DNA from: Diospyros lotus
Lineage: Eukaryota > Streptophyta > Magnoliopsida > Ericales > Ebenaceae
Length of the DNA stretch: 64,000 nt
Assembly (NCBI RefSeq): GCF_014633365.1
Contig: NC_068344.1
Location: 8,633,669 to 8,697,668, forward strand
Direction: 5' to 3'
Part shown: positions 22,288 through 36,390 of the stretch, piece by piece
How positions within the stretch are numbered: the stretch's first letter is position 1
Layout of the letters: each line of letters opens with the position of its first letter
Notes under the pieces: generated by a model
Told to the model about the DNA's origin: nothing
Seen by the model: only the letters and a program-made list of their open reading frames with translations
The model's database searches: none
Translations under genes and position numbers: made by a program

Positions 22288-23669
22288 TCCAATGTGAGTT
22301 GAGGATGTAGAATTCTTTGAGAAGAAAGGTATAAAAATATTTACCTATGCAAATATTAGAAGTTTTTATTGATTACTGGGTTAGTAACAGAAATCTCAAT
22401 TATTATAATGATTTGTAACTAAGGAAAATAATGTAAATTGTATGTTGATGATCATTTATGAAAAAAGGAAAAAAATAAAAAAAACTTAGCAACTGCTTAT
22501 TCTTTTAAAGATGAGATATTGTGGTAGTTGTGTTTTTTTATAAATATTTTTTAATAGATATTATGATAGCTTTTTAACGCAGTGCAATATTAAGTCCAAG
22601 GTTAAATGATGTGTTTCATGTATATAAAACTCTACTTAGATAATTTATTTTATAATTCTCTTAAGAATTGAAGGGATAGCATGATGGGAAGGAGTTGGGT
22701 TTTACTCCTCAACTTTAATAACCCAACACCCACCTTGTATCTTGCTCCAAGCTTAGAGTTGGGTTATACCTTTCCTGTTTTAGAATTTTTTTAAAATTAT
22801 GCTTAAATCTCTTATCTTTATTTCTTCTTTCATCTAGGTCTTTATTAGTTAGTCGTTGAATCAGTGGCCCTATTTCTAAGTTTGGTTCTCAATTCCATCC
22901 CATAGAGTTCTGAGTGCACTCGCACCCCAGTAATCTTTGAAATATCATACTACAACCCTATTTTCTTATAATTCTTGCATTTATACCCTTGATTTCTTTT
23001 TTTTCTTTTTTTTCTTGCCAAAATGTCCTTATTTAGGTTTTAATTTTGAGAAAATTATCAAAGTACACTTAAAAGGGTTATACTCTTTGACAAGATTATT
23101 AATAAACCCTTTGACCTTATTTATTTGAATTTTCTAATTCTTTATATATATATTTTTTAAATTTCTAGATGTTACAATTTTGTTATGGAGGCCTCAAAAT
23201 AATTACATGGTGATGAATTACACCAGCTTCATAAAATTTATTGAATCTTTTAACCACATGAACACTTTTCATTGTTACCAAGAGTCTTGGAATTCTTAAA
23301 GACTATAAATGCATCCAACATTGTTGTTAAAATTGCAAATTAACTTGTACGATTTTACAAGTTTACATGTCATGAGGCATAAAACGAGTCAACTCAATTG
23401 TATGATTAGGTGTTTATAGAATTGGACCCAATTCACAAGTTTGTCAGTCTGAATTTACGAGTTTACCGATCCAAGTTTATGAGTTTACCATATATATATA
23501 TGTATGTGTATATTTTTATTTGTGATGTTATCTACATGTACAAATAGGTGCAAATTTAAAGAATTAATCTTAAATATATTATAATCAGATCATAGGTGGG
23601 TCTAATTTTATATTAAGATTGATGATTAGTAAGAAATAAATATATCTCTTTGGTATTGATAACTTAATT
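22288..23669 (+). repeat. Downstream flank of gene 2, shared with unit 3 (51370-52440)
   Basis: No gene. Collinear with 51370-52440: TGTATGTTGATGATCAT, AAGGAGTTGGGTTTTACTCC, CACTACAACCCTATTTTC (with small variants). Unit 1 lacks this stretch. A poly-T tract near 23000 differs in length between copies. Confidence 0.7.
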
Positions 23670-23674
23670 AGTGT

Positions 23675-25698
23675 TGTAACAGCCCACCTTCTCAGGGCGT
23701 GTTATGCCTTAGGAAATTTAGGGCTTTTTTTTTTTTTCTAAAATTCCATAAGACCTATCTAGTGTTGACGAAATTACACAATCGTAAAATAAGCAGAAGC
23801 TGAATCGAACCTGCTCATGGCATTACATAATAACTGATCATGGCATTTATTACAAACTTGATACATAAACTTCTGAAAATAAATTAAATGTACATAATTC
23901 TTGAACTATTAACATAACATGGCACATTTACTTGTTTCTTTAACGTCTCGCTTTACTACACATCTTCAACCTCTGTACCATCACTGCAGATCCCGACTAG
24001 AACGTCGAATGTTCCAGGGGTGAACCCAAGTTAGATGATGAACTATCTAAGGTACATAATGCTATGTCATGTGTGTATGCAATGTCTTTTATCGTATGTG
24101 TCAACTGCACCCCTCATGCTACCTACCATTTTTGCGGCCACATTTTTTTAAGCTGGGGTGTATGGGCGCACCCTTGGTAAGGCAGCGGTGCCAGTTCATA
24201 CTCCCTACGGCCTCAAATGCGTGTGATCAATGATATTAACATGTATTTATGCATTTCATATAATGGATGCAGCCTACGTGTTGGGTACATATCATAGTAT
24301 GTCAATATGATGAAAGCATTCTTGAAGATAAACATTATAATCGTACTAAACTTGAAACGGTACACTTACAGCTAAGTTGTTTCGAAAGATGTGTCGGCCT
24401 CGAAAATCATGTCGAGCGGTTATTTCTGAAGCTTCTTGCCCTCAATGACTCCTAAACATTAGATTTATTGTTCAGAATATAATTTACTATTTCTCATAAT
24501 TTCTATAATTTTTTTTTCTAAACCTTATTTCTTCAAAATTACATGATAATTATCTAAACTTTCATATTATTCAATTTCTCTTCATTAATATTCCTTAAAT
24601 AATACTTCTAACATTCTGAAATTTTCTTGGAATTTTCCAACTTAATATCCTATTTTTTCTTTATTTCCATAATAGAAAAACTACTTAAATAAATAATAAA
24701 ATTAGCATTTTCCAGAAAATTTTTCACAAAATAAGACATAAACAATATTCTAGATTTTTCGAAAATTTTTGAAATTTTTTTCAAAACTTTTTCCTATTTT
24801 ATTTCATTTTCTTTTCTTTTCTTTTTTTTTTTTTTGCGGGCGCGTGGAAGGCACGCGCCCAGTCTGGTTCTTCTTCTCTGGCGGTTTCCTCCCCGCCGGC
24901 GAACCTCCCGAGCCCCCGAGCTTTGAAACGAGGCCCTACTCCCCTAAACCCGATCTCCGGAACCCAAATATGGCCTTAAAATTGAGAAAAAGGCACAAGA
25001 AGTACCTCGATTTGTCGATCGAAGGCGCGGCTCCAGCGACTTGCGCATTTTCCGGCGAGCTTGATTTCTTCTTCTCCGCTGCTTTGTTGGCCACCAAATA
25101 CTCTAGGAAGCTTGCCCACGATGCAAGGATTACAACCCTACTTTCAAAACTCGCAAACGCTGCCTCAATCGACTGCTCTAAGAAGTAAAAATTTTTGGAT
25201 GAATGGGGTTGCTTGATCGCGGCTATTTATAGCCAAACTCGGCTGCGAACGATCAAATCAAGGGTGCCACGCGTCCCTGGGGCCATTCCTAAGTTCATTT
25301 CCCATTAAACGCCCCCCTTCTCCCTGATTTCTTGTTTGCAGGCGGGGCCAGAGCATGGCGCGCGCCTACTTCGATCTTCTGGTAGATTTTGCATTTATAT
25401 ATATATATATATATATTTATACTTATTTACATATTTATACATATAACAGTACATACTATAATTTCTGGCATAAGCACTATTTATAAGCATATTTTAATTA
25501 TACTATATGATTTAAACTAAATTAATTACATATCACTAAAAATAAATTTATACTTAATAAACATTTAAAATTCTAATAATTTATTTAGGGTCATATTCCT
25601 TATATCATTAAATAAATTTCGCTACTAAATTTATATATACTCATTGAAATTTCTTTAGGGCCTAAAATCAAGATATTTACGGTATCTCATGTATTATA
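23675..25698 (-). mobile_element. Solo-LTR-like element, 2.0 kb, TSD AGTGT
   Basis: Starts TGTAACAGCCCACC. Proposed TSD AGTGT at 23670-23674 and 25699-25703. The right end TTATA would be a mutated TTACA. The interior 23990-24250 aligns with 44220-44480 of the 43835-46241 element (TTAGATGATGAAC, TGCAATGTCTT, GCGTGTGA.CAATGATAT), so they belong to one family. Orientation is a guess from the reversed TTACTGAG-type word shared with other LTRs here. The 139-codon ORF at 24769 is not convincing. Right boundary less sure than left. Confidence 0.65.
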
Positions 25699-25703
25699 AG
25701 TGT

Positions 25704-26336
25704 AATGAGTTAACGTTGAAATTTAATAATATTTATTATTTTTAAAACTTAATATTTTTATTTATATTTAATAATATATCTCACACAGTTGTCTAGCAAT
25801 GATTCAACCCACTATCCCATGCATAATCCCTATTGTTTTCAATGGTCAAAGATCTCGCGTTGAATATAATACATAAAGTGAATTTTAATTACTTAATATA
25901 TATATATATATATATAAACATATTGATCTGCCTATATATAATAAAAAAAATCAGGGAGATGGGAGGTGGGCTCAACCGGAGGTAGTGCAAGATACAACTC
26001 CAATAAGCGGGTCTCAAGAAAATTGTCATATGCTCTTTCAAAACAATTATTTCTCTCATAAACGTTATTTTTTAGAAGAACTTTCTCTACACAAAAGATT
26101 ATAACAGGTCTCAACCAAAACTTTAGTCCATACACAATATTGTCACTTGAATGAAAATGAAATGGAGTTAAATTATTGTGTTTATCAACACTTGAAAATA
26201 TAAAGTTTTATTTTAAGAAAATTATTTTTTTATTTTTTTTATCTCCAATCTAATTAAATTTGTTTAGTTGTCCTATCTGAGTTTATGAGATAAAGTGAGG
26301 ATTGTGATTTTTAAATTTATAATTGCGGTCATTTTG
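25704..26336 (+). repeat. Distal downstream flank of unit 2 (matches 5318-5975)
   Basis: No gene. From 25801 it follows unit 1 from 5318 (GATTCAACCCACTATCCCATG, AT microsatellite, GGTCTCAACCAAAA, ATGAAATGGAGTTAAATTATTG). Confidence 0.7.
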
Positions 26337-26344
26337 AAGACATC

Positions 26345-27102
26345 TAAGCTTGGGTCAAGGCATAGCCCACTAAAGCCTAGGCCTAGGCCCTCAAGAGAAA
26401 GTGGGGTCCCAAAATTGATAATTAATTAATTTTTTAATATTTTGAGACACAAAATTATTAATTCTATTTTAAGATGATTTTTTTTGAATTTATATTCTGT
26501 TTATTTTATTATTTTAATTGAAAGAGAAGACCCCAACTTCTCAAGTCCATAGATCATTTTCTAATATTAGGTAATGTAAATGATCTAGTATTAGGTAATG
26601 AATACTGAGATATCATTTAGATGATGAGATTTCTAACTTTTTAAATTTACAGATCATTTTCAATATTAGACAATGAATAATGAGGTGTAAAGTAGTAAAG
26701 TAACAATAAAAAAAAATGATAAAAAGTGGTATTAGTTTAGGTGGACAATTTGATAAAATGATTCTTTGAACGACGAAAATTTTGTCTAAAGAATCTGTAT
26801 TGATTTGGATATTAAAAAAAGAAAGTAAATTAGTGAATTTTTAATATGCATGACTTATCTATAACCTCTTCATATTTTTTTATTTATTCAATTTTTACGT
26901 TTTCATATCTTTTTTTTCTTGTCTATATTGTCAATTGAAAAAGATTTTCTTTTTAGATTTGAATACAAAAATTTAATTAACAATTTTGCATCTCAAAAAC
27001 TAAATAAAATAAAAATTAAATAATTTTTAGTATTTATTTATATTATTAAAAAGTTACTAAATTAAGTCTTGCTTAGGGCCACAAATGCTATTAAGATGGC
27101 AA
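26345..27102. mobile_element. 758-bp insertion with 8-bp TSD AAGACATC
   Basis: AAGACATC repeats at 26337-26344 and 27103-27110. Unit 1 has the uninterrupted site at about 5965 (GAAGACATTCCCCCGC). The left end carries AAAGCCTAGGCCTAGGCCCTC and the right end GTCTTGCTTAGGGCCAC. The 8-bp TSD suggests a hAT-like element, but I see no clear inverted ends and no protein. Confidence 0.55.
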
Positions 27103-27110
27103 AAGACATC

Positions 27111-28454
27111 CTCTCACATATTTCATTTATCCTTTATGTTAGGAGGATGATATTATCTAAATTAATAGTTTAAATTCAGATATTTCACCTTCTATTCAGA
27201 TATAACTTAGTAAAAGTTGGAGACGCTTTGAGTATTTTTTCAATAAATACTTACTTACAAAAAAAAAATTGTTTGGGTTGTTCACATACTTGGTTGATAT
27301 ATATATATATATATATATTGAAAAATTCTAATAAAATAATTTTATAAATATGAATTGTTTATGTGATAAAACTTTTAAATTATAAATTTTAGTATAAATT
27401 TATAAACTTTAGAATCAAAACCCGATTTGACCCAACTTGAATTTAATCAAGTTTAAGTAATTCAATGTTGTTCTATGATTACATTAGTTTTAAGTTTAGA
27501 TAATATTATAATTAATTCGAGTCTAAATTTATTTAAAACTGACACTAATCCCACCCAATACACCTCTGTCGTTAACCTATATGGTGATGAATGCACATTA
27601 CAACACTATGAGAAATGATGAAGCAGCCATGCCGCGCATCATGAGTTATAATTAATGATAGCAACATGCCTTTATCATCACCAGGCAAATATACTGCATG
27701 TTTTGTATTGAGGTGTTTTTAATCTACATTATAATAATAAAATATTAACCATAAACTTATCACTTGCTTTCAACTTTAATAAACACAATACTACACTCAC
27801 TCGTCAAATATTATTTTATTAACGTTATTTTCATAACACAATAATATTTGACAAACCCATATACTCCCGATGTATAGCTAGGTTTAGGTTTGATTTTTTT
27901 TTTTTCTTGTGATAAATGAAAGTTAAAATTTGATCCCATTTTCATTGTTGCTTAAATTGCATTATAATTTAATGTGATTTGAGGCATTTGCATAGAAATT
28001 GTTTATAAATTAAAAATTACTTTAGACGACTTGTGTGATAAGGTTCACATATCCAAATTGTGCCTATAGCCTGCATTCTAGTCTCAAGTTTTGAGGCCTG
28101 AGACCAACTCCACTCTAGGGCCCAGCCCACCTTTGTTTTCAAACTTGAACACCAAAGTCTACGTACCCTCAAATTTTGAGGCCCAAGACCAACTCCACTC
28201 TAGGCCCAGCCTCAATTGAGAGAGTTGGCCTTGCCTCTTTTCTAAAGGACTCCATCTTCATTGGTATCCTTTAGTTCTCGCGATTAGGATAGTTCATTAA
28301 CTTCAATTTATTAGATGTAACGGGTAAATAGTCGAAGGTTATTGTGTAGTCTCGGTCAATGTTCACCCTAACCCAAATTCTCAAAGAAAATGATTATTAT
28401 ATGCCAAAGAACAAACCCAACCAATGAGGTTTAGAACCTTATCGGGGACAAGGT
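27111..28454 (+). repeat. End of unit 2 and start of unit 3 flank
   Basis: No gene. 27111-27640 follows unit 1 to about 6590. 27655-27720 (GATAGCAACATGCC, ATACTGCATGTTTTG) is the unit boundary, also seen at 13630-13740. From 27720 it follows 640-1400 of unit 1, with the doubled 81-bp block at 28075-28210, and stops at the MULE TSD (28455). Confidence 0.75.
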
Positions 28455-28463
28455 AAAAAGTAT

Positions 28464-28511
28464 GAGTCTCGCTATTCATACAGAAAGAGTGTTACAAATT
28501 GCTTTATAGGA
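28464..28511 (+). repeat. Left terminal inverted repeat of the MULE
   Basis: The core words GCTATT, TACAGAA, GTTACA and ATTGCTTTATAGG occur in the same order in the reverse complement of 41816-41863. About three quarters of positions match, with one 1-bp length difference. Confidence 0.85.
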
Positions 28512-30662
28512 GTTGGATATCGTGATAAATTGGCGATATATTGGGTGATGGAAGGATATGTTATCGCAATATCTTGCCCATTTAAATGAAAGAGAGAGGG
28601 AGAGAGATGGGACAAAACCTTTTTCCAAAACCCTTTCTCTCAATCGACAGAGACCACCGACCACCAACGAAGCCACCACTCTCCATCGGCGATTGAGAAA
28701 GCGGGAGAAGCTACTTCCTCCACAACCCCTTCCCTGACGGTGAGTCATTGCGCCACCGTTCTCCCGATATCTCCATAGCCACCGCCTCGAAGCTCCCATG
28801 TGCATGTTATCTATATACTTCAATCTTACCTTAGTATCAGTGTTATTAGCATTTCTTTGGGCGTTGTCTAGCTTCTGCAAGATGTCTGATAATGTGCAGT
28901 TTTTCTTTTAATTTAAGATTCATGGCATAATGAAAAATGCAAATCCAGGCAATATGAATCGTCTTCTGTGATTCCCACCTTGTTTTAGTTCAGTTCTAAG
29001 TTGGAAAGTTCTTGGCGATAGATATGCAAGAATCTTTTAGATCTAAGTTGGGAAGTTTTTGAATTGGGCCTCTTAGTGTTTAGAGTTTACTTTTGGTTGA
29101 ACAAGGAAAACAAAAATGGAGAATAAGAGGCCTGAAACTAGAAATAGAGAGTTTTAATAGACAATGATTTGGATGGGCTTTTACATTCAATTGTGCAGGA
29201 TGTACCAAATCAGAGTGATCAATTAATAATTTCTCCCTCTCCCCACTACTATTGACAAATAATTTTTATCAAGTAATAGAGCAACTCATATTTTCTCAAA
29301 TAGAAATAGCCAATAAAATGAAGACAAAATTTAATATGACCTCCAGCAAGTGATTGAGAAGACAAGCTTACATGAGTTGTTGTTTGAGTAGCAGCAACCC
29401 AAGACTGTCCTGCCTGTGACAAAGATTTTGTTAGCAGTCAAAGTCAGTATGAATTTGCATGTAATGTCATGGATTTTAGTTGCTAGGATCACTAGTCAGT
29501 AGTCACTATTGTTCTTAACCAGTTTTTGTCGAATTAATATCTCATGAATCATGATAACAATTTTTGAAATAGAAAAAATGTGATCCTGTAATACTCATAG
29601 GGTTATCTTCATCTTGAAGTGACTTCATGAGTGTCTTTTTTATCCTTTCCAACTGCAAATATTCAAGACAATAAGACTATGAAAAATTTGTTGATCACTA
29701 TATGGAATAGCATGGGCAGTTTACAGATGGGAATAGAACTGGAAAATATAAGTGCCCATTCTTCTATAAATTTCAATAGATTGATAGCCAAAATAGAAAA
29801 TTATCTAAATTTTTGAAAACTTGTGTTGCCACCACAGAAATGAGCGTGAATTGAACTGGAACATATGTCTGAACTAAAGGTAAATATAGAGTCTAAAACC
29901 TCCACATAATGCTCATTGGGGAGATACAGGACACTTTTGAGGTGTTCCCCTATGTACACCTATACTTTTTAAGTTCATCAAGATTTCGAGAATCAAATTT
30001 GCTAAAGAAAATAATAAAACACAAGTGGCTTTAACACATGCCCCTCAGATGTGCTAATCAATGTCTTGACAATATCTCTACATATCTCAGCTTTGAAGCA
30101 ATGACCATGTATTCTAACAGTAACCACCATTTCATTCAGTGTGAACTTGATATGGTATCATATAAAACCAATCAGATCAAGAACATTCATACCTAGAATA
30201 TTTTGAAGAATTGATATTTTTCATAGCTCTCTTTGATGTTACTTACGACATTTTCAAGATGAAAAAAGGCACGCTTATCGATCATGGGAAGATCACTATA
30301 TGGAACAGCATAATCAACCTATAAAAAATTCACAAAAATGAGAATCAAACTATTTAAAGCAATATTCTCATCTACACCAGTCTAGTTTTTGTCGAGTAAT
30401 GGATCTTCTTTTACTCTCATTTGAATGTGTGATGGTGTATAGTGGCTGATGTTACAAATTTGCAAGTTTAATTGATAATATCATGAAGTGAACTTTCTAG
30501 ATCTTTGTGTACTTGTTTCTTCTTTAGCCACTATCTGTGCAATTGGTTTACAGGTGTGCATTGAAACTTGATTTCAATTTTGCTCTTGATTTTGTACTTC
30601 GCTGCTTTCGGAACTAACCCATCACCCGTGACTAGGGCGACCAACAACATCCAACATTAAAG
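28512..30662 (+). other. MULE left interior: likely promoter and 5' leader of the transposase gene
   Basis: 28590-28800 is CT/GA-rich and leader-like. The rest is AT-rich with no domain-bearing ORF. The 134-codon minus-strand ORF at 28476-28880 overlaps the terminal repeat and looks like a shadow. No other structure seen. Confidence 0.45.
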
Positions 30663-31289
30663 ATGGTCGATAAAGGTTAGAAATGTCATCGTAATGAACA
30701 TGTCATTATCTTGTATGTGTAATTGATGTTTTTTCTTTCAAATTGATTTGTTTATGAAGGAAATGCCAATTTTGAAATTGAGGATGATGAACTTTTGGGA
30801 GAAGATGATAATGTGATAATAAGGGAGGATAAGAACAGAGTGGATGATGAATTGTTAGGAAAAGATGGTCTGCTTGTGCCTAAGGTTGGGATGAAGTTCG
30901 ATAATGAAAATGCAGTATTCGATTTTTACAAATCATATGCTTATGAGATAGGCTTCCCAGTTGAACTCGAAGAAGCATAACGATAGAGTTGTAAAGTATG
31001 TGACATTCACGTGTAGTCGAGAAGGCCCAAGAAGTAGCACTGCAAGCACTTCTTTGAAGTCTCAACCAATGACTCAAATATGGTGTAAAGCTAGAGTGTT
31101 AGCATGTTTAATGACTTGTGGGGTGTGGTGGATTAACTTTGTCATTCTTGAACATAATAATTTAATAAGTCCTTCAAAGTCTAGGTTATATTGATGCAAT
31201 CGGGAACTTAGTGCACATGTGAAACGCAAGCTTGAAGTAAATGATGTTACTGGGATTCCATTGTACAAAAATTTTAATTCAGCAATTGT

Positions 31290-34200
31290 TGTAATACCCT
31301 TGATGAGTCGTGATAAAATTATCAATTAAGGGAATAATGGTATATGAAAATTTCTAAAATTGCCCTTGAATCAAAGAGAAGACACATATATATAGGATGC
31401 CTTAAGAAGGGCAAACGGTAATTTGGAGTCCTGTCCCATAAAAGGTAAATTATTTTTGGTGGAGAAAATAATTATATATTAGAGAATTGATTTTTGGGAA
31501 AATTTAATTCTTGTTTAAATGCATGGGAAAATGCATGGATAATTAGGAATAAAATGGAAGCCAAGTAGGTTAGACTGGTGACACTTGATAAGATCTCATG
31601 GAAAGAGATTTAATTAAACTTGGGAATAATAAATTAGTTGATTAAGTGTAATTTGTGACACTTGGCATGATCTTGTGAAGCAAGAGTAGGATTTAAAGAA
31701 ATTCAAAAAGAAAAGGAAAATGTCTCTCAAGCATTAAATGAGAGTTCATTATGGAGAGAATTAAAGAAATTCTTTATTAAATGGAAATTAGTCATGCATT
31801 TATGTGAGAAAATGGTGGATTAAAATAAATGCCAAATTAAAGGGAATAATGTCTTTCAAGAGCAATTTAAATTAAATCAAAAAGAAAAAGATATTAGTCT
31901 CCATTAAATGTTTGAAAATTTATGAAATTTAAATTAAATAAAAAATAGAGAAAATGGTCAATCTTGAAATTAGTCAAAATTCATTAATTTTGAAAATTGG
32001 AGAATTATGGGAATTGGAGAATTGATCCAATGGTTGGGGATTTAGCTTGAAATGGATTAAGATCTAATGGCTATAATTGAGTCTTAAAAGTGGCATGGAT
32101 TGCCAAATTTGCAAATTAAATAAATATCTAATAAGCCTAATAAAAGAATGGATGATAGAGATTTAGTCTCAAGTTTATCATCAATGGTGGAGATTTAAAG
32201 AGACTAGATGGCAAGGATTATGTTTCTTTAGAGAGTAGAGATTAGTTCTCTCTAAATCAAAGGCTAGGATCAAGTTATCCAAAAGCACAAGGATTGTGCT
32301 AGTTTCAAGGGTAGGGATTTATACTTCAAAAGATTGATCAAGGGCTAGAAATTAGTTTTGAACTTGTGAGATGTCAAGACTTATTATATAAAGGAAGAGA
32401 AATCTCTAAGATGAGGTTTTGCTTGGTGGAAGAAATTAGAGATCAATGAGAGCTTTCTTGTGAGCTTCCAAAGGAGAGAAAGGTAAGTCTTGATTTAAAT
32501 CTCTTCTAGGAAGAAAGTAAGTCTTCATTCTCCTTTCATTTCTTTAATTTTCAAGATTTTTAATACTTTAAGAATATTTTTCTTAAGGTGGTTGAAAGCC
32601 AAAGAGAGAGTCTTGGCAAGTGAGGGCTTGAAGCTTCAAGGATAAAGAGGTAAGGGATAACCCCAAGTGGTGGGGTTTGCTTGCATTTGTACTTGTTTTG
32701 AATGAGTTGCATGTAATGGTCATATTGTATGTTTTGTGTTCTAGTGGACCTATGGCCATATGGAGGACTAGTGATGAGGGAGGGGTTGGTTGGTGTCTTA
32801 ACCTATGTGGTTATGAGGGTATGGAGGACTACCCATTATATGCATTGTATTTGCATTATATGTTTATTCTCATGTTACATTTACATTTGCATAGCACCCT
32901 TACTGAGCATTGGCTTATAAGGTCTTTTGACCTCTATGTAGGTGGAGAATCTTTTAAAGGAAAGGGAATTTTGGAAGGTTGAAGGTAATGAAGCAAGAAG
33001 AATGTATGTAGCGACCCATAAATTGCGATTTAATTTAATTATTCATTATCGGGGTAATTTAATTTAAAAGAAATATTAATATTACTTGTTGTTATAAATA
33101 AAAAAATAAATTATGTGATTTTAAGGAAATAAGAAATTAGGGTAATTAATTATTTATTTTAGAATATTTTCTGGAATAAGAGAAAAATTGAAATAAATTA
33201 AATTGTGTGATTTTTGGTAATTTTGGGCGTTAGTGTAATTAATGAAGGGGTGTGTGTGTGTAAATAATGGAAGTTGGAGGGGGCTGGTGCGAATTCCAGA
33301 AAGGGACCGAAGATCCCTTTAAATTTAATGCAGTGCGGTATATGTATGAAGGCAACGTGTGGCGCGGATGGTACGTGGGCATGCGGAGGCGAGGGCGGTC
33401 GCGGGTTCGAGACGCGGGGGCTGCGCACGCGAGGGCTGGATTTTAGCTAATTTTTAATCAGCCTAGGCGTCCAAAACGACGCCGTTTCGGTGAGGCGGTG
33501 GCCTCCCAGCGACTGGCTCGCCCGATGCCACGTGGCGCCCTTTCGTCCGCTTCTTTTTGCATGAATTTAAGCCCGATTTCGGGCGCTTTTGCTGCAACAG
33601 AAGCAACAAATTAAGTGGGAAATTTCAGTGCACCCGCGAACAAGAAATTGGGAGATTTTGGGTGGAAAAATTCAGATTAAATCCAGTTTAATTGAAGATT
33701 TAAATTGCCAGGTATGTAGAGAAGCTAGTAATTAATATTCTGTACGGTCGAAATTTCGGTTAGAGTCCAATTTTGTTAATTTTGGCGAATTATTGGGGTA
33801 TTACAGTTTGTATAATTTTTACCGCATTTGGCCAAAACGAGTCTAAGGATATCTTCGTAAAGGCAAGTTCTTTATGCCCTCCACGACGTTTCCTTCGTTG
33901 TCAATTTATTTGACCTTCCATCGTTTGTTTCGGCCGTTAATTAATTATGGAATTTTAAATGGTTTGTTTTAAAATTTGATTTATTAAACTGGTCTCAAGG
34001 ATTTTATTCGTTGGTTGCCTACGAGGGTTTGTTCCACCCCCAAGCCTGTGGGAATGATGCCGTACTTACCCGGGGTTAGATTCTTAGTTGTTCGGGTATT
34101 ATTATGAATTTTGGTTATTTATAGGCTAGAGCGGTTGTGCAGTGGGGGCAAGGATCGGCTGTTCGGTGACGGAGTGACTGTTGTACGGTATATCTTAGGC

Positions 34201-36390
34201 CGTCAGCTGGTCTCTCCTATTCACTGACCGTTGACCGGTGCCAAGCACTGTTGACTAGCTCTATCGGTACGTGATTATAGCATGACTGGTATCATTTTAT
34301 TCTTGTTGCATGTTTTGGTGTGCACATAGGTACGGGCTGCATGTTGGGGTTTTCATGATCTGGTTATGCTTGGTCACGGACATACTAGCTTGGTTATGTC
34401 GCATCCAGCACGGGCATATGCATCGCGTGTGGTTTACTATATCGGCGGAGCATGGGCTGATGCCTGGATGTATGAGCGCCAGTGTATCACGTTGATGCTC
34501 ACTACGCCATTGCATTTTTATGTGCATTGCATGGCTACTGGTAGTTATTAGTTCTCGGACGGGAGGATCGTTCCGAGGGAGCCTATGGCTCGGGTGTCAG
34601 GAGTACCGACATAGACACGGGTGACGGGAGTACCGACCCGAGACAACGCGTACAAGTTTGTGGAGATTTATATTGCCTTTCAAGGCAGTGGCATGTTGGT
34701 ATGGGACTTGGGTGCCAGGTGTCTTATGTGGGCCCCAAGGGTCGGTATGTACTTTTATTATGTTGCACTATTATATTGTTGCGTCTCATGGCTTGTGTGT
34801 ATGTGTGGGACGGTGTTTGGGGTGACATTCTCCTCTATTTTTTGTATAGCCTTCCTTTTCTTATAACTTGCTGAGTCTTGCGACTCACCTTGCTTTCCAT
34901 CATTCCAGGTAAGGGTAAAGCGAAGGCCGAGGGCGAAGATCGTTCCACCTAGCAGCCAGCTGTGTCGGTAGGGTGTACATTTAACTTCTCCCCATTATCT
35001 CTGATATTTTGATAGGATTTTTGTTTCTTATTTTTGACTGTGCCAGGTTGTTCCCTGTATCTCCTATTTGCTGGCACAGGGTCTGTATATATTTATATAC
35101 TCCGTGATCCCTGTTTCAGCGGGGTATTCATGGGCGTGCATGTATATCATTTTATTTCCGCTGTTGTATTTCTTATGTATGCATGCCAGGGTATTTTTGT
35201 CTTGTGTTTGTTTCTGTTCCCTTATGGAAGCGTTTTCGTTCAGATAGACCGGGTGGTTGGGATATCCAAGCGGGGGTGCTTACAATGTATGTGTTGGTGT
35301 ATGGTTTGTGTATGATGTATTTATTTTGTTAAATATGTATGAATGCTCAATGTGGATGAATAGTGGCAAACTTGGATATTTTGAAAGGTATTTACTGTGT
35401 CTAAGCATTTTGGAAATTTTGGGTTTAAAAAGAAAAATATATATATATTTTTGGTGGCAGGTCGGGTTGGAGAGGCCGGGCGCGCCTGTCGTGCAGCTAG
35501 GGCACGGCTGTGGGTAGTGAGTGCGCACGGTAGGCGGCCAACGCGTGAGGCCTGCACGGTAGCACTCACGCATGTGGGGCCAGCGCGCGGCCAGCGTTGG
35601 GGCTGCAGCTGGGGGCTTCTGCACTCCCCTGCTGCTGCTGTTGAAATTTTTTTTATATTTTATTTTTTTTCTTCTATTTATTTAATAAAATATGCTATTA
35701 TGGGATTTTCTGAAATAAAAGCATGTTTAAATAATTAAATAAATGAGTATTTAAGCCTCCAAATTAATTATTAAATTAATATAAATTTTGAGGCAATTGT
35801 GGAAAAATTCCTATATTTTGGAAAATAAATAACGGAGTATTTTCCTTAAATTTTGAAAAATGGATGAGGATGCTTGAGGTTTGAATTTCAAAAATTAATT
35901 TCCTAAGAGTTGGAAATTTGAGGTATTTTGAAATAGTTAAAAGAAAAATCAATGGAGATTTGATAAGGAGAATTTTATTAAATTTTTTCAAAGAAATATT
36001 AATCCAAATATTTTCTAAGGGAATTGGAGGTGAGATAAATGGGTTAATAGTTGGGGCAAAGAAAATTTATTTTCTTATAATTAAGGCCTTATGCCATAAT
36101 TTATATGAAGCGAGTGAGTTAGTTTATTTTGTCGATCTTGGAAAGTCATCCTTAGCTCTTCATTAAGAGCTTGAGAAGGGGTGACACTTTGCGAGGTTTA
36201 GGGTTTTATTGTCGCGGGGTCATTTCGATATTTTCAGGATCCTTGAGTGGAGCGAAGGGAGGGCAAAGCCTAGTTCCCACCTAGGTCGTTTCTCATTGAA
36301 ACGTAGCCATCTCTTCATCTTTGCCCTAGCGTGTGAATAGTAAGCTGGCTATTTGTGAGTAACACCCGTAGGTGGGAGGGGGGTGTTACA
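31290..36390 (+). mobile_element. Solo-LTR-like insertion inside the transposase gene (itself split by another)
   Basis: Begins TGTAATACCC and ends GGGTGTTACA, giving imperfect inverted TG..CA ends. TSD ATTGT/GTTGT (31285-31289 and 36391-36395, one mismatch). The transposase frame reads through the rejoined site (..SAIVV-EAGGY). Without the nested insert it is about 2.8 kb. It is homologous to 60513-63168: GGTAAGGGATAACCCC at about 32650, CACCCTTACTGAGCATTGG at about 32896, AATATATATATATTTTTGG.GGCA at about 35437, and GAGTAACACCCGTAGGTGGGAG at the end all recur there. No coding region, so a solo LTR is the simplest reading. ORFs at 32677 and 32729 have no domain. Confidence 0.82.
33007..35284 (+). 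mobile_element. Nested solo-LTR-like insertion, 2.3 kb, TSD ATGTA
   Basis: Perfect TSD ATGTA (33002-33006 and 35285-35289). Starts TGTAGCGACCC and ends GGGTGCTTACA, near-inverted ends. The interior has a GC-rich leader-like part (33290-33560) and CTTGCTGAGTCTTGCGACTCACC at about 34867, recalling the CTTACTGAG word of the other LTRs. No retroelement protein. Many short ORFs (34297-35315) look spurious. Confidence 0.85.

Noticed and set aside
24769..25188. 139-codon ORF with a hydrophobic start
   Set aside because: No ATG at its start, a poly-T-derived Phe run, and it lies inside the 23675-25698 LTR-like element.
33198..35315. Many ORFs of 60-114 codons
   Set aside because: All fall in the nested solo LTR, lack domains, and often overlap each other on opposite strands.
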